A stretch of 64,000 nt of DNA, from positions 1 to 64,000 of the forward strand of contig JBBQWT010000010.1 in the NCBI GenBank assembly GCA_038210375.1, written 5' to 3'. Shown one piece after another: positions 1 through 8,078 of this stretch. The notes beneath the pieces are model-generated. The model searched no databases and was not told where the DNA came from. It saw nothing but the letters and a program-made list of their open reading frames with translations. The first letter of the stretch is position 1. Each line of letters starts with the position of its first letter. The translations under genes were made by a program, and so were the position numbers. The DNA is from JBBQWT01 sp038210375. GTDB lineage: Bacteria > Acidobacteriota > Terriglobia > Terriglobales > Acidobacteriaceae.

Positions 1-1520
1 GGGTTTTTGTCGCGCTTGTTGCGCAGCATCTCCAGCGAGGTAATTAATTTCTGCCGGGTTTCGCTGGGCGAGATGATGGCATCGACGTAACCGCGCTCGG
101 CGGCCACGTAGGGGTTGGCGAAACGCTCGCGAAATTCTTCCACCCGAAGGGCGCGCTCCGCGGCCTGGTCGGCGGCCGCCTGCATCTCCCGGCGATATAC
201 GATGTTGACCGCGCCTTCGGCTCCCATGACCGCGATCTCCGCGGTCGGCCACGCGTAGTTCACATCCGTGCGAATGTGCTTGGACGACATCACGCAGTAC
301 GCCCCGCCATAGGCCTTACGGGTAATCACCGTGATCTTGGGCACGGTGGCTTCGGCATAGGCAAACAGCAGCTTGGCCCCGTGGCGAATGATGCCGCCAT
401 ATTCCTGCTGGGTGCCGGGCAGAAAGCCGGGAACATCCTCAAAAGTAATCAGCGCGATATTGAACGCGTCGCAGAAGCGCACGAACCTTGCCGCCTTCAC
501 CGAGGCGTTGATGTCGAGCACGCCCGCCAGGAATGCGGGCTGGTTGGCGATGATGCCCACGCTCTGCCCGTTGATGCGCGCCAGTCCCACCACGATGTTG
601 CGCGCAAAATGCTCGTGCACTTCGAGAAAGTCGCCGCCATCAACTACGCGGTGAATCACGTCTTTCATATCGTAAGGCTGGTCGGCTTCGGCGGGGACGA
701 TGGCATCGAGCTCGGCGGCCGCATTGGCCGCGGGCTCCACCGGCGTGCGGCGCGGAGAATCATCGAGGTTATTCGAGGGCAGGAACGCCAGCAGCTCGCG
801 AATGGTGGCCAGACAATCCTGATCGTCGTGCGCCAGAAAATGCGCGACCCCCGACGTCTGGTTGTGGGTCATAGCGCCGCCCAGCTCTTCCTTGGTCACT
901 TCCTCATGGGTCACGGTCATGATCACGTCGGGCCCGGTGACGAACATATACGAGGTCTGATCGACCATCAGGGTAAAGTCGGTGATGGCGGGCGAATACA
1001 CGGCGCCGCCCGCGCACGGGCCCATGATGGCCGATATCTGGGGGATCACGCCCGAGGCCAGAGTGTTGCGCAGAAAAATATCGGCGTATCCTGCGAGCGA
1101 CTTCACGCCCTCCTGAATGCGCGCGCCCCCTGAATCATTGAGCCCGATCAAGGGAGCGCCCACGCGCAGCGCGGTATCCATGAGCTTGATGATCTTGGCG
1201 GCATTGGTTTCTGAGAGCGACCCGCCGAAGACGGTGAAATCCTGGGCAAAGACGAAAACCAGGCGCCCGTCGATGCGGCCGTGTCCGGTGATAAACCCGT
1301 CACCGTAGATGATTTCGTTTTCCATTCCGAAATCAGTGCAGCGATGCGTGACGAACTTATCGGTTTCCTCGAAGCTGTTGTCATCCAGCAGAAAGAGGAC
1401 GCGTTCCCGCGCCGACATCTTGCCTTCCGCATGCTGGCGGGCGCGCCGCTTCTCGCCGCCGCCACTTTCCGCCAGGTCGGAGCGCCGCTTCAGCTCGTCC
1501 AGTTTCTGCTGTAGCTTCAT
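1..1520 (-). CDS. Acyl-CoA carboxylase carboxyltransferase subunit (propionyl-/methylmalonyl-CoA type), partial
   Basis: This gene runs off the left edge of the window; about 506 codons are visible and the family is usually 510-520 residues, so only the last few residues are missing. The translation has the carboxyltransferase signature of the PccB/MmdA family: an early SARERV segment, then FGGSLSE and NDSGGARIQEGV in the first half, and TFEDVPGFLPGTQQE followed by YGGAYCVM in the second half (crotonase-like fold, two oxyanion holes). It transfers the carboxyl group from carboxybiotin to propionyl-CoA or a related acyl-CoA in the cytoplasm. The start is ATG at 1520; there is no strong Shine-Dalgarno. 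Whether it serves propionyl-CoA carboxylase, acetyl-CoA carboxylase or a decarboxylase cannot be decided without the biotin-carboxylase and biotin-carrier genes, which are not in the window. Confidence 0.93.
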   Translation of the reverse strand, partial: MKLQQKLDELKRRSDLAESGGGEKRRARQHAEGKMSARERVLFLLDDNSFEETDKFVTHRCTDFGMENEIIYGDGFITGHGRIDGRLVFVFAQDFTVFGGSLSETNAAKIIKLMDTALRVGAPLIGLNDSGGARIQEGVKSLAGYADIFLRNTLASGVIPQISAIMGPCAGGAVYSPAITDFTLMVDQTSYMFVTGPDVIMTVTHEEVTKEELGGAMTHNQTSGVAHFLAHDDQDCLATIRELLAFLPSNNLDDSPRRTPVEPAANAAAELDAIVPAEADQPYDMKDVIHRVVDGGDFLEVHEHFARNIVVGLARINGQSVGIIANQPAFLAGVLDINASVKAARFVRFCDAFNIALITFEDVPGFLPGTQQEYGGIIRHGAKLLFAYAEATVPKITVITRKAYGGAYCVMSSKHIRTDVNYAWPTAEIAVMGAEGAVNIVYRREMQAAADQAAERALRVEEFRERFANPYVAAERGYVDAIISPSETRQKLITSLEMLRNKRDKN

Positions 1521-1652
1521 GGCTGCAAATTATAAACAGTAAAGCGAAACGGCGAGGGATGACGGGGGTGTGCCGGCGAGTTTATGGGGACGGGCCTATG
1601 GTGAGAGACGCTGGGTGGGGGCGCGGAGCCGTAATCCTGTTTCGAGCAGGCG

Positions 1653-2270
1653 CTAGTCGTCGGTCGCGGATGCACGCCACTGATACTTCTTGCCCGTCCA
1701 CAGAACGACGGAGTTGGTGGTCGCATCCTTGGCGGCAATGACGTTGATGACTTTCTTCTTGAACGCCAGCCGGGTTATACCGAGGTGATCGAAGGGCAGG
1801 TTGATGACCACAAACTTGGCCTTGGGATGGGGAGCGCGCCAGGCTGATTCTCCCGCCCCATGAATCACCAGCAGGTAATCGTTACGCGTGGGATCGTCGT
1901 TGCCGAAGCCCACCGTGATACGCGGGTCTCCGGTGCCAAAATATTCGTCATAGGGATCGATGACTTTGTAGCCCAGCGACACTTGATCGGTAAGAGGATT
2001 TTTGGCGTGCGCGATGATGACCGCGTCTTCGACGCCGTCCCCGTCAAGGTCCCCGGTAAGCACAGGAGGAGAAAACTTAGCATCCACCCGAAATTCCCGG
2101 CCAAATTGCGCATCGACCAGCTCATTCAGCTCCCGCGGCACGGCGGCAGCAGCTTCCTTGGCCGGCGCCCGCGATGACCATTTTTGAGCGGCGTCCTGCC
2201 AGCCCCGCAGCCCCAGGGGCACAGCCAAAACCATGATCAGCGACAAAGGAATGCTATGAGACATCTTCAT
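1653..2270 (-). CDS. Exported protein of unknown function with a DxDxDG-type segment
   Basis: A 205-residue protein. The first ~22 residues are hydrophobic with a short basic start (MKMSHS...), consistent with a signal peptide or N-terminal anchor. Around residues 70-80 it has GDLDGDGVEDAV, the calcium-binding loop typical of FG-GAP/VCBS-type repeats, which suggests a secreted Ca-binding beta fold, but only one such loop is present. I do not recognise a specific family. It lies 130 bp upstream of, and in the same direction as, the carboxyltransferase gene, with no sign of coupling. Likely periplasmic or surface-associated. Confidence 0.7.
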   Translation of the reverse strand: MKMSHSIPLSLIMVLAVPLGLRGWQDAAQKWSSRAPAKEAAAAVPRELNELVDAQFGREFRVDAKFSPPVLTGDLDGDGVEDAVIIAHAKNPLTDQVSLGYKVIDPYDEYFGTGDPRITVGFGNDDPTRNDYLLVIHGAGESAWRAPHPKAKFVVINLPFDHLGITRLAFKKKVINVIAAKDATTNSVVLWTGKKYQWRASATDD

Positions 2271-2611
2271 TCTTCTACTCTACTCGAGTGCGCAAGCTTA
2301 TAAAGCTGGATGTACCGGGAAGGGCAACAGTCTTGGGGAAGTAAAAACCCTTACTGAGCAGCACCCATTCCCTATGGTTTCTAGAAGTAGGCTCCCGCAA
2401 GGCAGGCGATAAAATCCATTTCGGGCGAGCAAATTCTCGCCTCGAGCAAAAATCGCACCCCTCGGTTGTCATTCTGACGACCCCCGGCTTTATCGGGGTG
2501 AGGAAGAACCCCTACTTTTCAACAACTCCTCCCCGATGTGTTTGGAGCTTGCCCTTCCGCACTCTCAAGAAGTCGTATGAAGGATCTAACCAGCGAACAC
2601 GCCCCATCCCC
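2271..2611. other. Intergenic region with a solo copy of the 46-bp repeat
   Basis: I find no credible gene here. Positions 2467-2516 hold one forward copy of the repeat that begins TTGTCATTCTGACGAC and ends GAAGAACCCCTAC, the same sequence that forms the terminal inverted repeats of the element at 2612-3161. The remainder shows no recognisable signal. Confidence 0.7.
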
Positions 2612-3161
2612 TTGTCATTCTGACGACCCCCGGCTTTATCGGGGTGAGGAAGAACCCCTACTCGGCAACAAATATTTCCCATTACCAATTTCTGTACCGA
2701 TAATCTCGGCCGCGAGTCCGGGCCCGGCGATTTTTAGATATTTAGTTGTAGACACAACCCAGAGATATGTAATCCTCGCCTGGGGACGCTCCCCAGAAGG
2801 TCCTATGTCGTTTACATCGTGGCCAGCATCTCTGGCACCCTCTACATCGGGGTCACCAACAATCTCCCTCGCGGGATTTTCGAGCATAAGCAGCGAATGG
2901 CCGCAGGATTTACCAAGCGCCACGGATGCGACCGGCTGGTTTATTACGAGGCGTTCCGCTTGGTCGAGAACGCAATCGCTAGAGAGAAGGAATTAAGGGG
3001 GGTGGAGAAGAAACAAGAAATTGACATTACTTGAAAACTTCAAATCCAAGTTGGTTGGATCTGGCGGCGTCATGGTACTAGAAACTAGCAGAGGGAAATA
3101 TTCGTGTCCGAGTAGGGGTTCTTCCTCACCCCGATAAAGCCGGGGGTCGTCAGAATGACAA
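2612..3161. mobile_element. Small element with 69-bp terminal inverted repeats enclosing a GIY-YIG gene relic
   Basis: The left end (2612-2680) and the reverse complement of the right end (3093-3161) are both 69 bases long and agree at 66 positions by eye; the three differences lie near the inner ends. Each end contains an imperfect hairpin (ACCCCCGGCTTTATCGGGGT), as in REP-type sequences. Between the ends is a GIY-YIG nuclease reading frame and nothing else. Total length is 550 bp. Other copies of the same ends occur at 2467, 25951-26177, 30918-30966 and 51036-51261. The arrangement is what a small mobile element with its own nuclease would look like, but mobility is inferred, and I see no clear target-site duplication. 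Confidence 0.65.
2780..3034 (+). pseudogene. GIY-YIG endonuclease-like gene, probably frameshifted
   Basis: The reading frame contains both halves of the GIY-YIG motif (YVVYIVAS, then LYIGV), followed by FEHKQ, GFTKR, CDRLVYYE and AIAREKELRG, the usual order in the ~90-residue stand-alone GIY-YIG proteins related to the UvrC nuclease domain. No good start codon lies ahead of YVVY; a GTG at 2819 would cut off the first half of the motif. After RG the frame ends as VEKKQEIDIT, but the next frame reads GWRRNKKLTLLENF, which matches the expected family C-terminus (W-R-R-x-x-K-I-A-L-I-E). The switch falls on a run of six G at about 2996-3001, so a one-base indel has broken the gene. It lies wholly inside the inverted-repeat element at 2612-3161. 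Confidence 0.75.
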
Positions 3162-3338
3162 CTTAGGGGAGGGATTTTCTCTGCTCGGCCAAAATTCACT
3201 CAACCGAAATGGACTTACCCTCTGAGTCGCGGGAGCCTACTCAACTGCTAGCACCTTTTTTCGCGACGGATGCTTCGCCCAATTCCAAAAGGCTCCGAGA
3301 AATCTCGAAGCCTCTTGTCTTCTAAAAGATCTGCGAGG

Positions 3339-4121
3339 TTAATGGCGCCACAGCGCAATGCCGCCGTACAATCCGGCAATGTTCGACGTCTTGGTCACGT
3401 TGTGCGGCAGTTCGACAGTTACCTTGGCTACGTTTCCGCCTCCGATATAGAGGTGATCGTAGTTGAACAAGGCCTCCAGCTGGGTAATTGCCTGCTGTAG
3501 TTTCTTGTTCCACTTTTTCTTGCCCATTTTGTCCAGCGCCTTCTTGCCCAGAAAATCTTCATAGGTCTTGTTATTTTTAAAGGGATGGTGGGCAAGTTCG
3601 AGGTTCGGCACCAGCCGTCCATCGATGAACAGGGCCGAGCCCAGTCCGGTTCCCAGGGTGATGGCCAGTTCCAGGCCCTTGCCGGTGATGACTCCGTAGC
3701 CCTGCACGGCGGCGTCGTTGCATACTCGCACCGGCTTACCCAGCTTGGCCTCCAATGTAGCCATCAAGTGGAAGCCCACCCATAGCGCATCGAGATTGTG
3801 TGCGGTCTTGGTCACACCGTCGCGCACCACGCCGGGGAACCCCACGGAAACGCGATCGAACGAGCCCGCCTGCCTTGCCAGGTCGGCGACCACGTCCAGC
3901 ACTGCCTGGGGCGTCGCCGGCTGGGGAGTCGGGGTGCGGACGCGTTCCCCGATAGGCTTGTCTTCTTCGTCAAGCCGGATGGCCTTGATGCCGGTCCCGC
4001 CGATGTCCACCGCCAGCGTGATGACTCCGGCGGACGACTTGGGAGCGGCGCTCCCTTTCGATGCGTTGCCTTTGCTGGCTGCGGTGGATTTTGATCCCGC
4101 GCCATTGTTGGTTCGTGCCAT
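3339..4121 (-). CDS. ppgK: Polyphosphate glucokinase (ROK/PPGK family)
   Basis: A 260-residue sugar kinase that phosphorylates glucose using polyphosphate (and usually ATP). The phosphate-binding motif DIGGTGIK is at residues 39-46, the catalytic aspartate is in CNDAAVQGYG, and LGTGLGSALF gives the second phosphate loop; these plus KTYEDFLGKKAL and the C-terminal NVAKV segment fit bacterial polyP glucokinase better than general ROK kinases. The first ~30 residues are Ser/Ala/Lys-rich, low complexity and unlike the family. ATG at 4121 is chosen because GGAGGAAGAG lies directly upstream; a longer frame up to 4205 lacks any such site. Cytoplasmic, first step of glucose use. It stands alone. Confidence 0.88.
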   Translation of the reverse strand: MARTNNGAGSKSTAASKGNASKGSAAPKSSAGVITLAVDIGGTGIKAIRLDEEDKPIGERVRTPTPQPATPQAVLDVVADLARQAGSFDRVSVGFPGVVRDGVTKTAHNLDALWVGFHLMATLEAKLGKPVRVCNDAAVQGYGVITGKGLELAITLGTGLGSALFIDGRLVPNLELAHHPFKNNKTYEDFLGKKALDKMGKKKWNKKLQQAITQLEALFNYDHLYIGGGNVAKVTVELPHNVTKTSNIAGLYGGIALWRH

Positions 4122-4348
4122 TTCTCTTCCTCCGTCGCCCCTGGTTCCGATCACGTTCCGGGCTGCACTCTTAAAGCCTATGGATTGTACACTCAGCGGC
4201 TGCAATGGCGAGTGCTTTTACAGATTCATAATTTCGAGCCGCGCGATGGCCGCCGAGCGCCTCGACTTTTGCAAGGGCCGGGGCCGGATTCTGCGCCTGC
4301 CGCCGCGGCGTAACGTAGAATGACGACAGCAGGAATTCAGGAGGATGT

Positions 4349-4510
4349 ATGTCGCGCAATAATGGAGATAAAGCCCGTTACGGAAAAGATCGCAAGGCAC
4401 GAATCAAGACCCGCGAGAAGATTCGCGAGCTGCGCAAGAGCGTAACCACCACGCAACGTCCGGCTGCCCAGCCGGGAAGCGAATCCCACGGGAGCCGCAA
4501 GGCGTCCTGA
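4349..4510 (+). CDS. Small basic protein of unknown function (53 aa)
   Basis: A short gene starting with ATG at 4349 behind a perfect AGGAGG at 4339-4344, ending in TGA at 4508-4510. The protein starts MSRNNGDKARYGKDRK and is rich in Lys and Arg in its first 35 residues, with a TREKIRELRKS stretch likely to be helical; the tail is Gln/Pro/Ser-rich. No cysteines and no membrane segment. I do not recognise a family. The strong ribosome site and highly charged composition suggest a real gene, perhaps nucleic-acid or ribosome associated, but that is inference. It is transcribed away from ppgK. Confidence 0.65.
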   Translation: MSRNNGDKARYGKDRKARIKTREKIRELRKSVTTTQRPAAQPGSESHGSRKAS

Positions 4511-4529
4511 CCCTGCGCCGCCCGGCTCC

Positions 4530-5519
4530 TCAGGCTATGGAAAATTTAAAGGCCGCCGAATTTGGTTCTCCGGATTGGGCCTCGGGACGCGGATAGCGCA
4601 GCCCTGAAACCGTAACCACCACCTCATGACTAAAGGGCGACGGTCGCAGGGAACAGCCGGTGGCATGGCGCACCAGGCGGATGGGTTCTGAGCCCAATTG
4701 CAAGACCACATTTTCCGCGGCGCCGCTGCAGATATACAAGCTAAGCACATCGCAGAACTGAAGCTGGTCAACCCGCGCTTCCAATTCCCCCGGGGCCTTT
4801 CCGGTGGCAGGCAGAAGCCGCTGCTGGCGCACCCGCTCGCCGGCCTGAAAACCTTTATACATCTCATGCTCGCGCGTTAGCGGAACCGATGAGCCCGCAA
4901 TCTGGCCAGGTTCCAGCGGCTGCCCGCCGGCAATGCGATCCTCACTGAGCCGGCAGAAATGGCGGCTGACCATGTATCCGGCGATGGGTGCATAGGCCGC
5001 GCAGATTTCAATCGAAGCTATCCATGCGCTGAGAGCGTCGACCGGAGGAAAGTTGATAAATGACACCGGCTGGATGAATGCCGGTTTAGCAGCGCGGGAT
5101 GGGGGCGAGCCCGCGCCGCGCAGAGGTTGGGGCCCGCGGCCGCGCAGGTCTGACCCTTGCAGCTTCCGGATTACCGCGGCATCAACCGGGCCCCATCCTG
5201 AATCGTGCAACGAGATTGCCCGCAGCCAAAGACTGGCAGGGTCGTCTTCTGTGACTGGGTCATAGTCTGCCGCCTGCCCGTCTTCGCGCATGGCTGCTGC
5301 GCCAGGCTGGTGATCGTTTTCTTCGCCGGCTTCTGGCGACAAGCCGGGCCAGTGCAGGTGCTGGGCGATTTCTCCGGCCAGCGCGGCGTGCGCGGGTTGC
5401 GTGATCAGCCATCCATCATGCCGGCATTCATTCTGGATTTTTTTGATTGCGCTCCATGCGGAGATGAATTCATCCCGGAGGGCTGCAGGTAATGACGGGT
5501 TGAGGGGCCGCAGGATCAT
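4530..5519 (-). CDS. DUF3891 family protein
   Basis: A 329-residue protein recognisable as DUF3891: WLITQPAHAALAGEIAQHL near residues 38-56, then AISLHDSGWGPVD, and later SIEICAAYAPIAGYMVSRHFCRL, in the family order. The His/Asp pattern (H in the first motif, HD in the second, SRHF in the third) resembles an HD-like metal site, but the function is unknown. Between the first two motifs and again before FIQPVSFINFP there are non-conserved, Gly/Pro/Arg-rich stretches. Start is ATG at 5519 (a TTG lies just before it). It is 24 bases downstream of the DUF488 gene on the same strand, so the two probably form an operon. Confidence 0.78.
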   Translation of the reverse strand: MILRPLNPSLPAALRDEFISAWSAIKKIQNECRHDGWLITQPAHAALAGEIAQHLHWPGLSPEAGEENDHQPGAAAMREDGQAADYDPVTEDDPASLWLRAISLHDSGWGPVDAAVIRKLQGSDLRGRGPQPLRGAGSPPSRAAKPAFIQPVSFINFPPVDALSAWIASIEICAAYAPIAGYMVSRHFCRLSEDRIAGGQPLEPGQIAGSSVPLTREHEMYKGFQAGERVRQQRLLPATGKAPGELEARVDQLQFCDVLSLYICSGAAENVVLQLGSEPIRLVRHATGCSLRPSPFSHEVVVTVSGLRYPRPEAQSGEPNSAAFKFSIA

Positions 5520-5543
5520 CAAAGTTCTGGATGGCGAAAGGCT

Positions 5544-6248
5544 TCAACGCATCGCGGCTTGGTTTCGCCCACGCGCCGCAGCTTTTTCTGGTCCCGACCT
5601 ACCCGGCGGCTTGGGCAGACCTTCGAGCAGCTGCTTGAGTGCGGTGGCGTGGCAGGCAAATTCAGATGACTCCTCCGCCGTCTTCCGCACAGCTGCAGTG
5701 GTGCCGGTTGATCGGGTGCGGGTCGCAGCTGATCTCGCGGAATTTCCTGGCGACAACTTCTTGGCCGACGATGAAGACGAGGATTGCGGGGCGCCCCCAG
5801 CAGCGGAAAGGTTGCGGGAAGAGGCCGGCGCGGAGTAAACCAGGGTCAAACGGCGCTTGCCTTCCGCCAGGCAATGCAGCTGCTGTAATGCGGCGGCGGC
5901 TTCCGGCTGGGCAAGTTCGCCAAAATATTTCCTGCGAAAAAGCTGTGCGCGCAACCAGTTGCTGGCCGGCGAAGCCGCGCGGCTAGCGGGACCAGGATTT
6001 TTTGTTAGCGGCTTGCCTTGCAGCCTGGTCGAGGCAGCGGATCGCAGCAATAGCAGATGCTTGCCCGGCGCCGGCCCGGCCTTGCCCAAGGTCCAGCGGC
6101 GCAACTTCGGCGATGGCGCCAGGGCGCGCAGCCACAGGCTGATTCCCGCTTCCGATTTTTTCAGCGAGCGCGGCCATCTGCGCTCGATCAGTACCCGTAC
6201 GCCATCGCGGCGATCGCGCGGCTGGTGCGCTTCTTTCACTTGAATCAT
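5544..6248 (-). CDS. DUF488 family protein with low-complexity insertions
   Basis: The start (MIQVKEAHQPRDRRDG) and GVRVLIERRWPRSLKKSE, WLRALAPSPKLRRW, LFRRKYFGEL, LTLVYSAP and HATALKQLLEGL are the DUF488 landmarks in the expected order. Between LRRW and FRRKY there are about 40 extra residues, and between VYSAP and HATAL another ~55 that are Ser/Ala/Thr-rich; normal members are ~120 residues, this one is 234. The ATG at 6248 is chosen by homology to the family N-terminus; a frame open to 6323 adds nothing recognisable. Function of DUF488 is not established. The insertions could be real linkers or local frame damage; the frame stays open throughout. Likely co-transcribed with the DUF3891 gene. 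Confidence 0.65.
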   Translation of the reverse strand: MIQVKEAHQPRDRRDGVRVLIERRWPRSLKKSEAGISLWLRALAPSPKLRRWTLGKAGPAPGKHLLLLRSAASTRLQGKPLTKNPGPASRAASPASNWLRAQLFRRKYFGELAQPEAAAALQQLHCLAEGKRRLTLVYSAPASSRNLSAAGGAPQSSSSSSAKKLSPGNSARSAATRTRSTGTTAAVRKTAEESSEFACHATALKQLLEGLPKPPGRSGPEKAAARGRNQAAMR

Positions 6249-6355
6249 TCCGGTTTCGTTTTCGCCTTGCGGAAGCTCTATACCCGCGCGGCGATCGGCC
6301 GCGTCGGCATAAGTACAATGCAATAATAACTTAGCTTTTGAGGAGCCCTTTCAAC

Positions 6356-6700
6356 TTGCGAATTTTTTCCGTAATCCTGCTGGCAGTAGTAGTCGTTTCG
6401 CTGGCGAGCTGCAAAGAAGAGGTGGCCGATGAGAGCAAACTTTCCGCGCAGGCCGCTGCCGGAAGCGTAACTTTTCGCAGCCACTGCGCCATCTGCCACT
6501 ATCCTCATTCGACCGCGCCCTTGCATGGCCCGGGGCTACGCGGGATGTTCAAGAAACCCAGCCTGCCCAGCGGAATTCCGGCCAACGACGACCGGGTGCG
6601 CGATTCCATTAACCTGGGTCGGGGGAACATGCCAAAGTTCGCCGAGATTCTGGACGAGCAGCAGATGCAGGACCTGTTGGCGTATCTGCATACGCTGTAA
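6356..6700 (+). CDS. Class I cytochrome c, lipoprotein
   Basis: A 114-residue protein. The start is TTG at 6356, chosen because GAGGAG sits at 6340-6345; another TTG at 6338 is too early for that site. The N-terminus is a lipoprotein signal with the lipobox LASC (Cys19). The haem-binding motif CAICH is at residues 44-48, and GNMPKF supplies the probable axial methionine. Length and layout match a single-haem, cytochrome-c-type electron carrier anchored in the periplasm. No oxidase or dehydrogenase gene adjoins it, so its partner is unknown. It is divergent from the DUF488 gene. Confidence 0.85.
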   Translation: MRIFSVILLAVVVVSLASCKEEVADESKLSAQAAAGSVTFRSHCAICHYPHSTAPLHGPGLRGMFKKPSLPSGIPANDDRVRDSINLGRGNMPKFAEILDEQQMQDLLAYLHTL

Positions 6701-7124
6701 GCGGGAGACCGAAGTCGCATTCAAGGCAGAAGAAAATGTTGGGAAGCGAAACTGCCCTTCAGTCTTGGTTGTAATTCTGACGATCCCAGTTTTGGCTTGG
6801 TGGAAGAACCCCTACAGTGAGACCACTCTTTCCTCCAGTATTTTTCTTTATCGGTCAGCCATTGGATCTAGCTGGAGATGCCCGAATTCATAGTGCACAT
6901 GCAGTTCTGTAGAGGTATCCAAGTAGTAATCATAGGTTGGTGTTGTAACTAAGTGGTAAATTCCCACCAAATTGGTCAGGTGAACGTAGTAAGAACTGAG
7001 TTGAAAGGCGCTGGCCACAGCCTACAATCCGCTAAATTGTCGCTTTTGCCCAAAGCGGTCATTTTCATAGTCGATATGAGGTTGGATCTTTTCCACAGAG
7101 TAATCAAACTAGTTAACATGGTTG
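6701..7124. other. Intergenic region with a degenerate repeat
   Basis: No credible gene. Positions 6771-6815 are a decayed copy of the dispersed 46-bp repeat (ATTCTGACGATCCC ... GAAGAACCCCTAC), followed by CAGTGAGAC, which also borders the right end of the element at 25951-26177. A single DnaA-box-like 9-mer, TTTTCCACA, occurs at 7089-7097. The rest is unassigned and leads to the parS sites. Confidence 0.6.
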
Positions 7125-7140
7125 TGTTCCACGTGGAACA
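7125..7140. promoter_or_regulatory. parS-type site 1
   Basis: TGTTCCACGTGGAACA is a perfect 16-bp palindrome and matches the conserved ParB-binding parS sequence (TGTTTCACGTGAAACA) except for symmetrical changes in the half-sites. It lies 87 bp upstream of parA, where parS sites are commonly found. Confidence 0.88.
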
Positions 7141-7158
7141 TCTACGCCCAATACAGTC

Positions 7159-7180
7159 AAAGGTTCCACGTGGAACCTTT
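7159..7180. promoter_or_regulatory. parS-type site 2 (22-bp palindrome)
   Basis: A perfect 22-bp palindrome, AAAGGTTCCACGTGGAACCTTT, that shares the TTCCACGTGGAA core with site 1. The two centres are 37 bp apart. Together with parA and parB just downstream this makes a compact parABS locus. Confidence 0.85.
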
Positions 7181-7226
7181 ACAGGCTTGTAAGCGACAGG
7201 CTTTCCCGATAACCTCAAGTCCTGCC

Positions 7227-8078
7227 ATGAGCCGTATCATAGCCATTGCCAATCAGAAAGGCGGAGTGGGTAAAACCACCACCGCCATCAACCTCGCGGC
7301 CTCGCTTGCCGCAGCCGAAGTTCCGACCCTCCTGATCGATTGCGACCCCCAGGCAAACTCCACCAGTGGGCTAGGCTTTCAGCGCGATCCGCAGAGACTC
7401 AGCTCCTACGACCTGATTACGGGGCAAGCCACCCTCGTGGAAATCGTTCTGAAAACGGAGATTGAAAATCTGTTTCTGGTGGCGTCGCACAAAAACCTTA
7501 TCGGCGCAAACGTTGAGCTTGTCAACGCCGAAGACCGCGAATATCGTCTCCGCCAGGCATTGCGGCACGCCCGCGCACAATACCAGTTCGTCATCCTAGA
7601 CTGTCCGCCGGCTCTCGATCTGCTCACCCTGAATGCGCTGGTGGCGGCCGATTCCATCCTCATCCCCATGCAGGCCGAGTATTTTGCCCTCGAAGGCATC
7701 AGCGACCTGCTCGACACGATGGAGCGCGTTCGCCAGAGCTTCAATCCTCAACTTGAGATCGAAGGCGTGGTGGTGACCATGCTCGACGAGCGCATGAACC
7801 TGGCCCAATCGGTGCTGAAGGACCTCAAGACCTTCTTCGGAGACAAGCTTTACGAGACCACGATCCCCCGCAATATTCGGTTGGCGGAGGCGCCCAGCTT
7901 TGGAAAACCCGCGATCTTATATGACGTCCGGTCCAAGGGCGCGGAGAGCTATATCCGGCTGGCTAAGGAAATTCTGGGCCGACAGGCGCCATTGAACCCG
8001 CCGCCACACGAACACCACGAAAATGCGTCCCTTGATGATGAACCCGCGGATCCGCAGAGGAATACTCATGAACGATAA
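7227..8078 (+). CDS. parA: Chromosome-partitioning ATPase ParA (Soj)
   Basis: A 283-residue ParA/MinD-type ATPase. The deviant Walker A box KGGVGKTT is at residues 11-18 with the signature lysine at K11, Walker A' is LIDCDPQANST, and Walker B is FVILDCPPAL. ATG at 7227 is taken because the family begins almost at once with RIIAIANQKGG; longer frames reach back through the parS sites. ParA forms ATP-dependent dimers on DNA and moves ParB-parS complexes during chromosome segregation. The C-terminal ~25 residues (PPPHEHHENAS...) are a non-conserved tail that overlaps parB by 11 bases. Confidence 0.95.
   Translation: MSRIIAIANQKGGVGKTTTAINLAASLAAAEVPTLLIDCDPQANSTSGLGFQRDPQRLSSYDLITGQATLVEIVLKTEIENLFLVASHKNLIGANVELVNAEDREYRLRQALRHARAQYQFVILDCPPALDLLTLNALVAADSILIPMQAEYFALEGISDLLDTMERVRQSFNPQLEIEGVVVTMLDERMNLAQSVLKDLKTFFGDKLYETTIPRNIRLAEAPSFGKPAILYDVRSKGAESYIRLAKEILGRQAPLNPPPHEHHENASLDDEPADPQRNTHER

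Noticed and set aside
276..1133. Long plus-strand reading frame of 285 codons
   Set aside because: It lies opposite the carboxyltransferase gene and its translation has no family features; a high-GC antisense shadow.
2538..2996. 152-codon plus-strand frame across the GIY-YIG element
   Set aside because: It reads through the terminal repeat and the GIY-YIG gene in the wrong frame; the latter has clear motif support.
7081..7226. Replication origin near parAB
   Set aside because: Only one DnaA-box-like word (7089-7097), no cluster, no AT-rich unwinding element and no dnaA or dnaN.
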